Below are positions 27,169-37,102 of a DNA stretch of 64,000 bases, piece after piece (the first letter of the stretch is position 1; each line of letters begins with the position of its first letter). Location of the stretch: the NCBI RefSeq assembly GCF_000969645.2, contig NZ_CP014222.1, positions 3,289,740-3,353,739 on the forward strand, written 5' to 3'. The notes under the pieces were generated by a model. That model saw only the letters and a list, made by a program, of their open reading frames with translations, ran no database searches and was not told the origin of the DNA. Position numbers and translations under genes: made by a program. The DNA is from Janthinobacterium sp. B9-8 (GTDB taxonomy: Bacteria; Pseudomonadota; Gammaproteobacteria; Burkholderiales; Chitinibacteraceae).

Positions 27169-28716
27169 TTAGATATTAACAGCCAACTTCTGGGCCAATG
27201 CATATAAAGCGGCAGGGCGATTAGAGCAGCAACTTAGTCGGCCAGCCGCTTTAGGTGCAAGGTCTAAATCATAAGGCAAGCGGCCCGCAATCAGCCACAG
27301 CTTGTCTTGCGGCAAAGCCTCGATCAGCGCCTGCTGCTCTTTAAATAATTGAGCGTTATAAGACACAAAAATAATTTGCCCGGCATGAGCGGCCTGGCTA
27401 AGCACCGTATCAACCTCGGCAGCATCTGGCTGCAAAGCAATCCACTGCTCATCCACTCTGTAGCCTAGCTCGCTTAATGGCTGAGCCAGCGAGTTACGCG
27501 CCTCTGGCGTTTTACCAAGCGCCACTTCATCGATTTCAGTGTGTGTGCGCACTTCGGCACTAATTAAAAAGACCGGCTTATTTTTATCTAATGGCTGAGC
27601 ATGGCCAGTAATCGCAGCTTGATGTACACGTGCAGATAATTGCAATGCTTCGGAGGCCAGTAAAGATGGCGCAAGATTTGCCCATGCCGACATCTGATAG
27701 CGCTGCTTTAAAGCCAAGATACGCAGCACAGATTCATCAATACGTGCGACTGAAATATCGCCTGCTTTCACAGCCTGCAAAACTTCTGCCAAAGCGGCAG
27801 CTTGTTTGGCAGGAGTGTGCGAAATCAGCACAATATCGGCCCCGGCTTGAATCGAGAATACCGCGCCTGCTACGGTGCCCACTCCTTTGCCAATCGCATC
27901 CATTTCTAAGCAGTCAGTAATCACTACGCCTTGATAAGCCAACTCATTTCTTAATAAGCCAGTGAGGGTGGCGTGTGAAATAGTTGCAGGCTTTGCCAGA
28001 TCTGGCTCAATGGCGGGGAAAGCAACGTGCGCCGTCATCAGCGCATCCAGCCCAGCGCCAAAAGCTGCTCTAAACGGGGCCAGCTCAACGGCATCTAATC
28101 GTGCCCTATCATGTGCCACCACCGGCATGCTGTGATGAGAATCAACCGCCGTATCACCATGCCCCGGAAAATGCTTACCCGTTGCTGCCATGCCAGCAGA
28201 TTGCATGCCCCGCAAAGCAGCCAAACCAAACTGGCTGACCTCGCTCACGGTTTCACCATAAGCACGCACGCCAATCACCGGGTTTTGCGGATTATTATTA
28301 ATATCCAGCACTGGCGCGAAATTGATATTAATCCCCAGCGATTTCAACTCGGCATTACCCACCTTGGTGAGTGCTTCGCAATCTGTTTCACTGCCAGCGC
28401 TTTTAAATGCCATCGCTGACGGCAAAGGCGTAACGCCATGCTCGATCCGCATCACCATGCCGCCTTCCTGATCTGTACCAATCAGGAGCGGCACATTGCT
28501 TTGCTCTGCGTTGATTTCTTGTAAGCGTAAATTCAGAGCAGCAAGCTGGGAAGGTGTTTCAACATTACGGCGAAATAAAATAATACCACCAATCTGATGC
28601 GCCCTAAGCATCTCTTCAATATGCGAGTTGGGCACAAGACCATCAAATCCCACCATAAACAACTGGGCTACTTTCTGGCTAAGGGTAAGCGTTTGTAAGA
28701 GTTCAGTGGCGTGCAT
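27169..28716 (-). CDS. Glycoside hydrolase family 3 beta-N-acetylhexosaminidase (NagZ-like)
   Basis: It likely removes N-acetylglucosamine from muropeptides or chitin fragments. The GH3 core (residues 1-340) has the family signature GKHFPGHGDTAVDSHHSMPVV, whose His-Asp loop serves as general acid in NagZ. The probable nucleophile Asp is in VVITDCLEMDA. At 515 residues it is about 170 longer than cytoplasmic NagZ; the extra C-terminal domain (about 370-515, with VFLISAEVRTHTE and QIIFVSYNAQLFKEQQALIEAL) resembles the second domain of larger Gram-positive-type enzymes. No signal peptide is seen, so it is probably cytoplasmic. Confidence 0.88.
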   Translation of the reverse strand: MHATELLQTLTLSQKVAQLFMVGFDGLVPNSHIEEMLRAHQIGGIILFRRNVETPSQLAALNLRLQEINAEQSNVPLLIGTDQEGGMVMRIEHGVTPLPSAMAFKSAGSETDCEALTKVGNAELKSLGININFAPVLDINNNPQNPVIGVRAYGETVSEVSQFGLAALRGMQSAGMAATGKHFPGHGDTAVDSHHSMPVVAHDRARLDAVELAPFRAAFGAGLDALMTAHVAFPAIEPDLAKPATISHATLTGLLRNELAYQGVVITDCLEMDAIGKGVGTVAGAVFSIQAGADIVLISHTPAKQAAALAEVLQAVKAGDISVARIDESVLRILALKQRYQMSAWANLAPSLLASEALQLSARVHQAAITGHAQPLDKNKPVFLISAEVRTHTEIDEVALGKTPEARNSLAQPLSELGYRVDEQWIALQPDAAEVDTVLSQAAHAGQIIFVSYNAQLFKEQQALIEALPQDKLWLIAGRLPYDLDLAPKAAGRLSCCSNRPAALYALAQKLAVNI

Positions 28717-28893
28717 GAGCGATACTCCAGGGAGGGATAGGACGCCGCCATTATAATGCCGCTGGTTTCACACGCCCTACGCGCTTTGTAATGTTGACAA
28801 GATGAGCAAAGTAATTTGCTATGGCAGCCTAGACGTCGGGTTACGCTTCGCTAACCACAGCCTACAAAGACGAAATATCTGCCTAACGCCCAG

Positions 28894-28928
28894 AAAAAAA
28901 GCCGAACGATGAATCGTTCGGCTTTTTT
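28894..28928. terminator. Rho-independent terminator after gltX
   Basis: A 16-bp inverted repeat, AAAAAAGCCGAACGAT and its complement, with a minimal centre sits 13 nt beyond the gltX stop. It gives a T-tract on both strands. Confidence 0.9.
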
Positions 28929-28940
28929 AAACTACCGCGC

Positions 28941-30326
28941 CTAAGCCAGTCGTTTCAGCACTTCAGCCTTACCCAGCAAAGCCAACACCGCATCCACCGA
29001 AGGCGTATGCGTGGTGCCGCAGACTTTGGCGCGCAGTGGCATGCCAACTTGGCCCATTTTCACGCCTTGCGATTTGCAAAACTCTTTAATAAAGACGGAG
29101 ATACTTGCGGTGTCCCACACTTCTAATGCAGCCGCTTCGCTCGCAAAGGCGCTCAGGCGAGCTAGATCGTCGCTCGTCAGATGTTTAGCCCCCACTTCAT
29201 CCGATGGAGTGAGTGGCTGATAGAAGTATGTCGCCTCAGTCGCCAGCTCTACGATGGTCTGTACACGCTCTTTTAACAATGCAACCACATCGACCAGTGC
29301 AGGCCCTTGGCTTAGGTCTACGCCCTTTTCATCCAGGAACCGTTTAGCAAGATCAGCAAGGCGTGCGGCATCAGCGGTCTTGATATGCTGCGCATTCAGC
29401 CACAACAGTTTTTCTTTATCAAAGCGGCTTGGGCTGGCTGACACGTCTTTTAGATCAAACCATTCTACAAACTGCGCCATAGAGAAGCATTCATCGTCAC
29501 CATGGCCCCAGCCTAAACGGGCTAGATAGTTGAGCAGTGCTTCCGGCAAATAACCGGCGCTATCGTAATCGACCACACTCACGGCATCACGGCGCTTGGA
29601 TAGTTTCTGCCCCTGATCGTTATGAATCATCGGCAGATGGGCAAATTGCGGTACCGCAGCCCCTAGCGCGTTAAAGATATGAATCTGACGCGGTGTGTTA
29701 TTAACATGATCATCACCGCGAATCACTTGGGTAATGCCCATATCCCAGTCATCGACCACCACGCAGAAGTTATAGGTTGGTGTGCCATCAGGACGAGCGA
29801 TGATAAGATCATCCAGCTCGACATTGCCAATTTCAATACGGCCTTTGACCAGATCATCCCAGGCAATAACACCATCGAGTGGCGTTCTAAAGCGCAATAC
29901 TGGCTGCACGCCGGCAGGAGGCTCAGGCAGAACCTTGCCTTCCTCGGGTCTCCAACGACGATCGTACTTAGCTTTCAGGCCCAAAGCTTCTTGCGTCGCA
30001 CGCATGACATCAAGCTCTTCTTTGGACATATAGCAAGGATAAGCGTGACCACTGGCTAATAGCTGTTTTACCACTTCACGGTAACGATCCATGCGCTGCA
30101 TCTGGTAAAACGGGCCTTCATCGTAATCAATACCTACCCAATGCATGCCATCCATAATCGCTTTAACTGATTCTGGCGTTGAGCGTTCTAAATCGGTGTC
30201 TTCAATACGCAGTACAAATGCACCGCCATTTTTGCGTGCATGCGCCCAAGAAAACAGCGCGGTGCGCACACCACCAATATGTAACAGGCCCGTAGGACTA
30301 GGGGCAAAACGAGTACGTACAGTCAT
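28941..30326 (-). CDS. gltX: Glutamyl-tRNA synthetase
   Basis: A class I synthetase that charges tRNA-Glu. The start ATG 30326 is used because the protein then begins [13 protein letters not shown], as in all family members; the frame is open a further 62 codons upstream with no homology. The HIGH-like motif HIGG lies at residues 16-19 and KLSKR at 241-245. The length of 461 residues is normal. It has its own terminator. Confidence 0.97.
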   Translation of the reverse strand: MTVRTRFAPSPTGLLHIGGVRTALFSWAHARKNGGAFVLRIEDTDLERSTPESVKAIMDGMHWVGIDYDEGPFYQMQRMDRYREVVKQLLASGHAYPCYMSKEELDVMRATQEALGLKAKYDRRWRPEEGKVLPEPPAGVQPVLRFRTPLDGVIAWDDLVKGRIEIGNVELDDLIIARPDGTPTYNFCVVVDDWDMGITQVIRGDDHVNNTPRQIHIFNALGAAVPQFAHLPMIHNDQGQKLSKRRDAVSVVDYDSAGYLPEALLNYLARLGWGHGDDECFSMAQFVEWFDLKDVSASPSRFDKEKLLWLNAQHIKTADAARLADLAKRFLDEKGVDLSQGPALVDVVALLKERVQTIVELATEATYFYQPLTPSDEVGAKHLTSDDLARLSAFASEAAALEVWDTASISVFIKEFCKSQGVKMGQVGMPLRAKVCGTTHTPSVDAVLALLGKAEVLKRLA

Positions 30327-30529
30327 AGAAAAGCTACCGAGAATAGAGCGTGGAAGGCGATATTGTAGCGGATTAGAAGCCTCGGCGGGTTGCACCTGCC
30401 CTACAGGCTTCGCTCTCAAAAAAAAGCGGCGCTTTGCAGAGGGGGTGAAACCCGCGTGTTTTTGCGAAAACCTGCAAAAAAACACATCAAGAATCAAAAT
30501 AGGCTTGCACACCCCCTACAAAAGTAAAC

Positions 30530-31987
30530 CTAAAGCGCCGCAGTACGCACTTGCTTTGCTGCCAGCACACGGTTATTGATGTTCAGCGGCAAGTTATTTG
30601 GGTTTTGCACCACAATATTCTCGCTTAACACCGGCATCGTGCTTTGCACAGGGCTCTCGAAGCGCACCAAAATATCGTAGTAAGTACGCAGGCGCTCAAC
30701 AAAAATCACTGGCTCGCCACCACGGGCGTAGCCGTATTTAGCCGATTTAAAATATTGCGGATTACGCAAAAGTGGCAAGGTGGTTTTTACGTCCACCCAG
30801 CTATCTGGGTTTTTGCCCAGCTTCACCGCCAATGCGCGGGCATCGAGCAGATGGCCCAAACCGACGTTGTAGGCGGCTAAGGCCAGCCAAGTACGATCCG
30901 GCTCGGTGATATTCTCAGCCAAGCTGTCTTTCATGGTCTGGATATAACGCGCGCCGCCCTGAATGCTCTGATAGGGGTCGAGGCGATTCACGCCCAAGCG
31001 CTCTGCCGTATCGTTGGTGAGCATCATCATGCCACGCACACCCGACATCGAAACCGCTTCCGGGTCCCACATCGATTCCTGATAAGACAGTGCGGCAACC
31101 AAGCGCCAATCCAAACCCGTTTTGGCTTCTGCCTCTTTAAACCACTTTTTATAGCGTGGCAAAGTGGCTTTTCGCTTATCAAGGAATGCCATGGCATCCA
31201 TTTGGCCAAGGCGATTCACGTGGCCGTAATATCGGTCGAGTAAGCTGCGCATCTCACCGCTTTGGGCCATTTTGCTGAAAAAGCCTTGAAACAGTGTAAA
31301 CAACTCGCTATCCGCGTCAGGGGCTGCCCATGCAAGCTGCTGTGCCGAGCCCATTTCGCGAGAAATAGCGACTTTAGGAAAATAATTCTGAGCAACATCC
31401 GCAGCGTGCGAATCAACCATGGCGTAGCTAAGCTGGCCATTGGCAACGCGCTCGATCAAATCTTCACTATCGCCATCTTCAACCACTTGCCAGCTCAGAT
31501 TCGGTTTATTGACCTTGAGCTTATTCAGCGCCATCGCATATTGCGGCAGAGTGCTGATGCTAGCCTCACCTGCACTCAGCTCAGCTAAGACACTGGAAGC
31601 GGTTTTGTTGCTAGGGTAAATCAGCACCGGTTCAATGCTTTGGTAGGCGGGGCCGAATGCGAGTCCTTCGCTTTCAAAACCTTTTTGCACTCCCACCGCA
31701 AAGTGAGCTTCATTTCCCTTCAACCTCGAGAGTAACTCGGCATAGCTGCTGGTGACGATAAAACGCACTTTCAGCCCATTTGCTACTGCAAAGCGAGTAA
31801 CGAGGTCGTACTCCAAGCCTGCGTAATTGCCTTCAGCATCGACATAGAGTGTGGTCGGACCGTTCTGTACCAGTACGACGAGTTCTTGTGATTCTGCCCA
31901 AGGAAGAACCCGGTTGGAAGATTGTTCCGGCATATCGCCGCAACCCGTTAGAACAACTGTTGCTAGAGCCATGAGCCAATGTTTCAT
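30530..31987 (-). CDS. mltF: Membrane-bound lytic murein transglycosylase F
   Basis: An outer-membrane lipoprotein that cleaves peptidoglycan with 1,6-anhydro product formation. The 485-residue product starts at ATG 31987 (GGGA 5 nt upstream); ATG 31993 is an alternative. Lipobox VVLTGCGD is at about residues 12-19. A periplasmic solute-binding (SBP_bac_3-like) domain spans about residues 40-260 (YAGLEYDLVTRFAVANGL). The SLT catalytic domain follows, with YQESMWDPEAVS holding the catalytic glutamate, and the GVRGMMMLT and AAYNVGLGHL motifs. The domain order is that of MltF. Confidence 0.94.
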   Translation of the reverse strand: MKHWLMALATVVLTGCGDMPEQSSNRVLPWAESQELVVLVQNGPTTLYVDAEGNYAGLEYDLVTRFAVANGLKVRFIVTSSYAELLSRLKGNEAHFAVGVQKGFESEGLAFGPAYQSIEPVLIYPSNKTASSVLAELSAGEASISTLPQYAMALNKLKVNKPNLSWQVVEDGDSEDLIERVANGQLSYAMVDSHAADVAQNYFPKVAISREMGSAQQLAWAAPDADSELFTLFQGFFSKMAQSGEMRSLLDRYYGHVNRLGQMDAMAFLDKRKATLPRYKKWFKEAEAKTGLDWRLVAALSYQESMWDPEAVSMSGVRGMMMLTNDTAERLGVNRLDPYQSIQGGARYIQTMKDSLAENITEPDRTWLALAAYNVGLGHLLDARALAVKLGKNPDSWVDVKTTLPLLRNPQYFKSAKYGYARGGEPVIFVERLRTYYDILVRFESPVQSTMPVLSENIVVQNPNNLPLNINNRVLAAKQVRTAAL

Positions 31988-32053
31988 GCGCATCCCGTTT
32001 GTTGATACCGGCCGCATTCTGCACTAATTCCTCCTAAAATGACAAACACTGCT

Positions 32054-32081
32054 TTGCCTTAGGTAAAAATTGCGCTAGAAT
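32054..32081 (+). promoter_or_regulatory. Promoter of tRNA-Ser
   Basis: TTGCCT (32054-32059) and TAGAAT (32076-32081) are separated by 16 bp, and the -10 box ends 13 nt before the tRNA. It fits a sigma-70 promoter. Confidence 0.6.
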
Positions 32082-32094
32082 TCGTCTCCTCTTT

Positions 32095-32184
32095 GGAGAG
32101 GTGGCAGAGTGGTTGAATGTACCTGACTCGAAATCAGGCGTACTCGCGAGAGTATCGGGGGTTCGAATCCCCCTCTCTCCTCCA
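32095..32184 (+). tRNA. tRNA-Ser (anticodon CGA)
   Basis: A 90-nt cloverleaf including the encoded CCA (32182-32184). The acceptor stem GGAGAGG pairs with TCTCTCC. The anticodon stem CCTGA/TCAGG encloses CTCGAAA, giving anticodon CGA (reads UCG). A long variable arm (TACTC..GAGTA) marks the serine class. The T arm is GGGGG TTCGAAT CCCCC. The discriminator base at 32181 is T, whereas bacterial tRNA-Ser usually has G. Confidence 0.95.
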
Positions 32185-32191
32185 GATCATC

Positions 32192-32226
32192 AAAAACGGC
32201 AGGCCTTCGGGCTTGCCGTTTTTGTT
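32192..32226 (+). terminator. Rho-independent terminator of tRNA-Ser
   Basis: The stem AAAAACGGCAGGCC pairs with GGCTTGCCGTTTTT around a TTCG tetraloop (one G-T pair). A T-tract follows, 7 nt beyond the CCA end. Confidence 0.92.
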
Positions 32227-32275
32227 TTGGAAGCGCGCCAGAGTACGGCTAACTACCTATTCCACCCAGTGAAAA

Positions 32276-33127
32276 TTACCCTTCCGTCATATCCGGTACA
32301 TCAACAATCGCAAATTTTTCCTTTTGACGCAACTGATTCACCGCCGCCGACAGCAGTGGCTGCGCGGCATTCGGAGAAAAATACTGATCGCATAACTCAA
32401 CCACTGGCAATAATCCCATCAGACTATTTGTCAGCCAGACGGCATCGGCTTTTTTGATCTCATCCAGCGTCCAAGCTCGTTTTTCTACCTCCCAGCCATG
32501 CTGCATTGCAGCATCAAAAACCACCTCACACATCACCCCATTCACCCCGCTTTGCTCGAGTTTTGGCGTGCTTAAAATGCTGTCGCATAAAACCAACACA
32601 TTACTCATCACGCCTTCGATCACCAAGCCGTCTCTATCCAGCATCAGTCCTTCAAAAATGCTCGGATCGCTCCATTCCCGCCGTGCTAAAACATTTTCTA
32701 AACGATTCAAATGCTTAACCCCGGCCAGGGCGGGTTGCCAGCTCGCCTGCGTGCTACAAACACGCACTTTTGCCCCCTCTTGATACAATTTTTCTGGGTA
32801 GGCAGGTAATGCAGCCACCTGAACAATTCGATTAGGAGCTAGCTGATCAGGCGCACCATAACCACGAGCGGTTTCACCTCGAGAGATGATTATCTTAAGT
32901 GCAGCGTCAACGGGTGTAAGGCGGCGAAAGTCTTCCAGCAAGATCGCCTCGCTTGGGCAAACGATTCCCAAGACAGCGCAGTCTTGCTGTAAGCGTGTGT
33001 AATGTCTGGCCCAAAATTCAATTGCCCCGCCTGTGCAACGCATGGTGCGAAACACCCCGTCACCAAATTGAAACGCCCGATCAGCCATACTGATATGGTC
33101 TTGGGGCAGGCCATTAAGCAATCTCAT
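32276..33127 (-). CDS. pabC: Aminodeoxychorismate lyase
   Basis: A PLP fold-type IV enzyme that converts 4-amino-4-deoxychorismate to p-aminobenzoate and pyruvate for folate synthesis. The 283-residue product shows DRAFQFGDGVFRTMR at the start, the PLP-lysine region GVKHLNRLENVLARREW, and the EGVMSNVLVL motif. It lies downstream of pabB on the same strand with a 100-bp gap, so the two form a pab unit. PabA is not in the window. Confidence 0.93.
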   Translation of the reverse strand: MRLLNGLPQDHISMADRAFQFGDGVFRTMRCTGGAIEFWARHYTRLQQDCAVLGIVCPSEAILLEDFRRLTPVDAALKIIISRGETARGYGAPDQLAPNRIVQVAALPAYPEKLYQEGAKVRVCSTQASWQPALAGVKHLNRLENVLARREWSDPSIFEGLMLDRDGLVIEGVMSNVLVLCDSILSTPKLEQSGVNGVMCEVVFDAAMQHGWEVEKRAWTLDEIKKADAVWLTNSLMGLLPVVELCDQYFSPNAAQPLLSAAVNQLRQKEKFAIVDVPDMTEG

Positions 33128-33227
33128 CTAAAACTCCATAAAAAAAGGGTGAACAAAACGATTTGCTTTGCCACCCTAACTGATCCATTCACATGTGGGC
33201 CACAAAGGTGCCCCCCTATGAAACAGC

Positions 33228-34541
33228 CTAACCTTGCACGCCCAAGGCGCGCAGCAAACCACGTGCTTTATGCCGAGTCTCTTGCAGCTCACGCTCTGGA
33301 TCTGAATCAATCACAATGCCAGCGCCTGCTCTAAAATAAAGCTGATCTTGCCTTTGTAAGAAAGTACGAATCAGGATATTAAGGTCCATTGATCCATCCA
33401 GATTGATATAACCCAAGCTGCCGGTGTAAGCATAACGAGGCCGATCTTCCAGCTCTCTGATAATTTGCATGCAGCGAACCTTAGGGCAACCTGTAATGGT
33501 TCCACCAGGGAAAAGCGCCCTAAGGATATCAGCCGGAGTCTGCCCTGCGCTTAACTGCCCACGCACATTGGATTCAATATGATGAACAAAAGCATAGGTT
33601 GCCACAGCCATCAGCTCATCCACTTGCACCGTGCCCGGCCGGCAAATACGGCCCAGATCATTGCGCTCTAAATCAACCAGCATAATATGCTCGGCACGCT
33701 CTTTGGGTGTAGCTAAGAGCCGCGCTTTAAGGCCCGCATCTTCGATAGGGTCAAGCGATCGGGGATGCGTACCGGCAATCGGCCGTGTTTCAACCAGATC
33801 ACCCTTCACTTTAACTAAGCGCTCTGGGGATGAGCTCACCACGGCACCATATTTGCCTAAATCAAGCAGGGTAGAAAACGGTGCGGGATTACGCACACGT
33901 AAGCTGGCAAATAGCTCGGCAGGGCTTAAAGTCTCTGCAAGCTGCACATCCCAGCCACGGGATAAATTCACCTGAAAGACATCGCCTTCTCTTATATATA
34001 TAAGAGCTCGCTCTGCCCCTTGTAAAAAGGCAGCTGGATCATCCTCTGTGATTGATGCAACTTGTGGCAACGCAGGCTTAAATTCAGGAGTGTTAGCGAC
34101 TCGCTCAGCCAACATTTCTAGCTCTTCCAGCGTTTCTGCTACCAGCCAGGCCTGGCCAGATGGGCGCTCAAGCAACACCGCAGCAGGAATACGTAGCAGT
34201 GCGGCAACTGGGAAATCTGCCTCAGGGCGATGTGCGACATGCGGCTCAAAGGTAGAAAGCAGCTCATAGCCCGCATAAGTGAACCAGCCACCTGTAAAAG
34301 GCGCATCAATAGGTAGCTCTTCTGGGCGGGGCAACTTGCCATCCAGAGGCAAGCTGCGCAAATCGCTCACAAAGGCATCGCCCTCAGCAGCAGCATAGAT
34401 ACGTACTTCACGCGGCAGAGCAAATAAAATATCCCAACCCGCATGCCCCCCTCCGGTCTCGGCAAGGGCAGGAAATCGGACAGGGTCGCTGGCATGCAGC
34501 GCTAATAAATCAGGAGTTTTGGCTAGAGATAAACAGAACAT
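33228..34541 (-). CDS. pabB: Aminodeoxychorismate synthase component I
   Basis: It combines chorismate with ammonia from PabA to make 4-amino-4-deoxychorismate. The 437-residue product belongs to the chorismate-binding family. The C-terminal half shows GDVFQVNLSRGWDV, SSSPERLVKV, TRPIAGTHPR, HIMLVDLERNDLGRICRPG and the SLGYINLDGSMDLNILIRT segment. The conserved PIAGTHPR resembles PabB rather than TrpE (PxAGTR). The first gene of the pabB-pabC pair. Confidence 0.93.
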   Translation of the reverse strand: MFCLSLAKTPDLLALHASDPVRFPALAETGGGHAGWDILFALPREVRIYAAAEGDAFVSDLRSLPLDGKLPRPEELPIDAPFTGGWFTYAGYELLSTFEPHVAHRPEADFPVAALLRIPAAVLLERPSGQAWLVAETLEELEMLAERVANTPEFKPALPQVASITEDDPAAFLQGAERALIYIREGDVFQVNLSRGWDVQLAETLSPAELFASLRVRNPAPFSTLLDLGKYGAVVSSSPERLVKVKGDLVETRPIAGTHPRSLDPIEDAGLKARLLATPKERAEHIMLVDLERNDLGRICRPGTVQVDELMAVATYAFVHHIESNVRGQLSAGQTPADILRALFPGGTITGCPKVRCMQIIRELEDRPRYAYTGSLGYINLDGSMDLNILIRTFLQRQDQLYFRAGAGIVIDSDPERELQETRHKARGLLRALGVQG

Positions 34542-34796
34542 GATCGGTATTTTAACAAGGCAAGTGCAGCCTTATACCTTATCACTTAAACAAGTGATAG
34601 GGCTGTATAAAATACAGGGGCCGATGCCCCATCTGCTGGCTAACAAATCCCCTGCACCAACGTGACCCATTAAGAATAATAACGTGGCACTTCAAAGACT
34701 CTGTGATGGGGCCGATCTAGCCCCCTATTCGAGACCATCGTATCTACTCGGCAAGCTGCTAAAATATGAAAAACATCGCAAAAAGAGGGGGCAATC

Positions 34797-35302
34797 ATGC
34801 GCTTATCCATCTTAATCCTCGGCCTTATCATCAGCAGCTTCACCCATGCAGAACCCATTACCGTAGCCACACTCGATATAGACCGCTATCTGGGCCGCTG
34901 GTACGAGATTGCTAGCTTTCCGATGTATTTTCAGCACATGTGCGTGGCCGACACTACGGCAGAATATAGCAAGGCAGATGACAGGATTAATGTAGTAAAT
35001 CGCTGCCGCAAGCAAGATGGCAGCTTTGCAGAGGCTGATGGCTACGCCAGCGTGGTTCCACATAGTGGCAACGCAAACTAAAGGTCAGCTTCTTCTGGCC
35101 CTTCTCCGCCGATTACTGGGTGTTTGGCATAGGGGATGATTATCAATGGGCATTGGTTGGCAATCCCAACCACAAATACCTATGGCTGCTATCTCGCAGC
35201 CAGTCTATCAGCAGTCAGGATTTAAACACCGCGCTCGATATTGCCAAAGAGCAGGGTTTTGATATCAGTAAACTCAACTACACTTTGCAGCGGCATGAAT
35301 AA
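34797..35302 (+). pseudogene. Lipocalin (Blc-like) broken by a one-base frameshift
   Basis: The first frame (34797-35081) encodes a signal peptide (MRLSILILGLIISSFTHA) and the lipocalin hallmark DRYLGRWYEIASFP, then stops after SGNAN. The second frame, one base over, continues from 35078 with the rest of the family pattern: LKVSFFWPFSADYWV, YQWALVGNPNHKYLWLLSR. One missing A in the AAA run at 35075-35077 would restore a ~168-residue protein (NAKLKVSFFWP). It is therefore either a recent pseudogene or a homopolymer sequencing error. Bacterial lipocalins bind fatty acids or lysophospholipids. The intact version lacks the lipobox of E. coli Blc. Confidence 0.88.
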
Positions 35303-35319
35303 ACCTTAATATGAAATAC

Positions 35320-35347
35320 AAAAAAGGCTACCGAAGTAGCCTTTTTT
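35320..35347. terminator. Bidirectional rho-independent terminator
   Basis: The stem AAAAAAGGCTAC / GTAGCCTTTTTT with a CGAA-type loop lies between the convergent lipocalin and fabF genes. Confidence 0.9.
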
Positions 35348-35363
35348 CTTGCTTGCTATGCAC

Positions 35364-36605
35364 TTAAACTTTACGGAAAACCAGCGTGCCGTTCGTGCCG
35401 CCAAAACCGAAGGAATTAGAGATTGCAACGCCAATCTTCATATCCCTGGCGGTATTCGCCACATAATCCAGATCACAACCGCCAGCGATATCTTGCTCGA
35501 AGATATTGATGGTGGGCGGCGAAACTTGGTGATGCAGGGCCAATACTGAGTAAATCGCTTCCACACCACCCGCACCGCCCAATAAATGGCCAGTCATAGA
35601 TTTAGTAGAATTCACCGCCAGCTTCTTGGCATGATCGCCAAAGGCCAGTTTCAGCGCATTGGTTTCATTTGCATCACCCAGTGGAGTCGATGTGCCGTGA
35701 GCATTCACGTAATCCACTTCATCAGGATTAATGCCTGCATCCCGCAAGGCATTGGTCACGCCACGCGCCGGGCCTTCTGCCGTTGGCGAAGTAATATGGT
35801 AAGCATCTGAGCTCATACCAAAGCCAATCAGCTCGGCATAAATGGTAGCGCCACGCTTTTTAGCATGCTCGTACTCTTCAAGCACCAACACACCCGCGCC
35901 TTCGCCCATCACAAAACCATCGCGGCCAGTATCCCAAGGACGGGATGCAGTAGCTGGATCGTCATTACGGGTAGAAAGCGCTTTCATTGCAGCAAAGCCG
36001 CCCATGCCAAGGCGGGAAATCGCGCCTTCAGCACCGCCAGCCACCATCACATCTGCATCACCGTATTGAATAATACGAGCCGCATCACCAATGCTATGCG
36101 CACCGGTAGTACATGCAGAAACGATGCCGTAACTTGGTCCTTGATAGCCTTTTAAAATAGTTACATGACCTGCAACCAGATTAATCAGGCAACCCGGAAT
36201 AAAGAACGGGCCAATTTTACGCGGGCCGCTTTCAATCATCGCCGCGCTGGTCTGCTCGATAGACCAAAGGCCACCGATACCAGAACCAATATTCACACCG
36301 ACGCGCGTCTTATCCAGATCAGCAACATCATCGAGGCCTGCATCTTTAATGGCCTGCAAAGCGGCTGCGATACCGTAATGGATAAACACATCCATACGAC
36401 GTGCGTCTTTTGCCGAGATGTACTCGGTAATATCGAAACCTTTGACTTCACCAGCAATGGTGCAGGCCAGGTCGCTGGCGTCGAAACGGGTAATTTGGGT
36501 GATGCCAGACTGACCAGCGAGCAAATTTGCCCAACCGGAAGCCACATCATTGCCTACCGGCGAGACATGTCCCAAGCCAGTGACAACTACTCTGCGTTTA
36601 GACAC
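35364..36605 (-). CDS. fabF: 3-oxoacyl-ACP synthase II
   Basis: A condensing enzyme that elongates acyl-ACP with malonyl-ACP, important for the temperature-dependent C16:1 to C18:1 step. The 413-residue product has the Cys-His-His triad: [21 protein letters not shown] and [10 protein letters not shown]. It is the last gene of the fab cluster, 96 nt after acpP. Confidence 0.97.
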   Translation of the reverse strand: MSKRRVVVTGLGHVSPVGNDVASGWANLLAGQSGITQITRFDASDLACTIAGEVKGFDITEYISAKDARRMDVFIHYGIAAALQAIKDAGLDDVADLDKTRVGVNIGSGIGGLWSIEQTSAAMIESGPRKIGPFFIPGCLINLVAGHVTILKGYQGPSYGIVSACTTGAHSIGDAARIIQYGDADVMVAGGAEGAISRLGMGGFAAMKALSTRNDDPATASRPWDTGRDGFVMGEGAGVLVLEEYEHAKKRGATIYAELIGFGMSSDAYHITSPTAEGPARGVTNALRDAGINPDEVDYVNAHGTSTPLGDANETNALKLAFGDHAKKLAVNSTKSMTGHLLGGAGGVEAIYSVLALHHQVSPPTINIFEQDIAGGCDLDYVANTARDMKIGVAISNSFGFGGTNGTLVFRKV

Positions 36606-36701
36606 GGGGCAGTCTCCGTGAGATGGCCATATAGGCCAGATGGAACAAGACCTCTACAATCAACGCTTACACGCTCATCGCAGAGGCCTCGAGAAAACGA
36701 A

Positions 36702-36941
36702 TTACTTGCTCAGGTGGCTGCTGACGAAGTCAATAGCTTGCTGAACGGTAGTAATCTTTTCGGCGTCTTCGTCAGGAATTTCACACTCGAATTCTTCTTC
36801 CAGTGCCATGACGAGTTCAACGGTATCGAGAGAATCGGCACCGAGGTCGTTTACAAACGATGAGTCAATCTTAACGTCTGTTTCCGGCACGCCAAGTTGC
36901 TCGGCAACGATCTTCTTAACACGCTGTTCGATGTTTTCCAT
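36702..36941 (-). CDS. acpP: Acyl carrier protein
   Basis: A 79-residue acidic carrier of growing fatty acids; its 4'-phosphopantetheine attaches to the Ser in [10 protein letters not shown]. The start ATG 36941 gives the standard [18 protein letters not shown]; a longer frame from 36956 lacks support. It lies between fabG and fabF, the usual place. Confidence 0.98.
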   Translation of the reverse strand: MENIEQRVKKIVAEQLGVPETDVKIDSSFVNDLGADSLDTVELVMALEEEFECEIPDEDAEKITTVQQAIDFVSSHLSK

Positions 36942-37102
36942 GAATTTATGTCCCAAGCCTTGTCTTAATTACTAAAAAAAACGTCGGCATTCTACCAAAA
37001 AAACAGTCACAGCAAACGTTTGTCGAGTAACTTCGGTTAAATGCACAACCAAAAAACCACGCTGAGCGGCAAAATAAAGCTGCCTACAGCATGGATACTG
37101 CC

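Noticed and set aside
32101-32457. 118-codon frame starting inside the tRNA
   Set aside because: It overlaps tRNA-Ser, its terminator and the pabC 3' end.
36165-36863. 232-codon plus-strand frame over fabF and acpP
   Set aside because: Antisense to two certain genes, no family resemblance.
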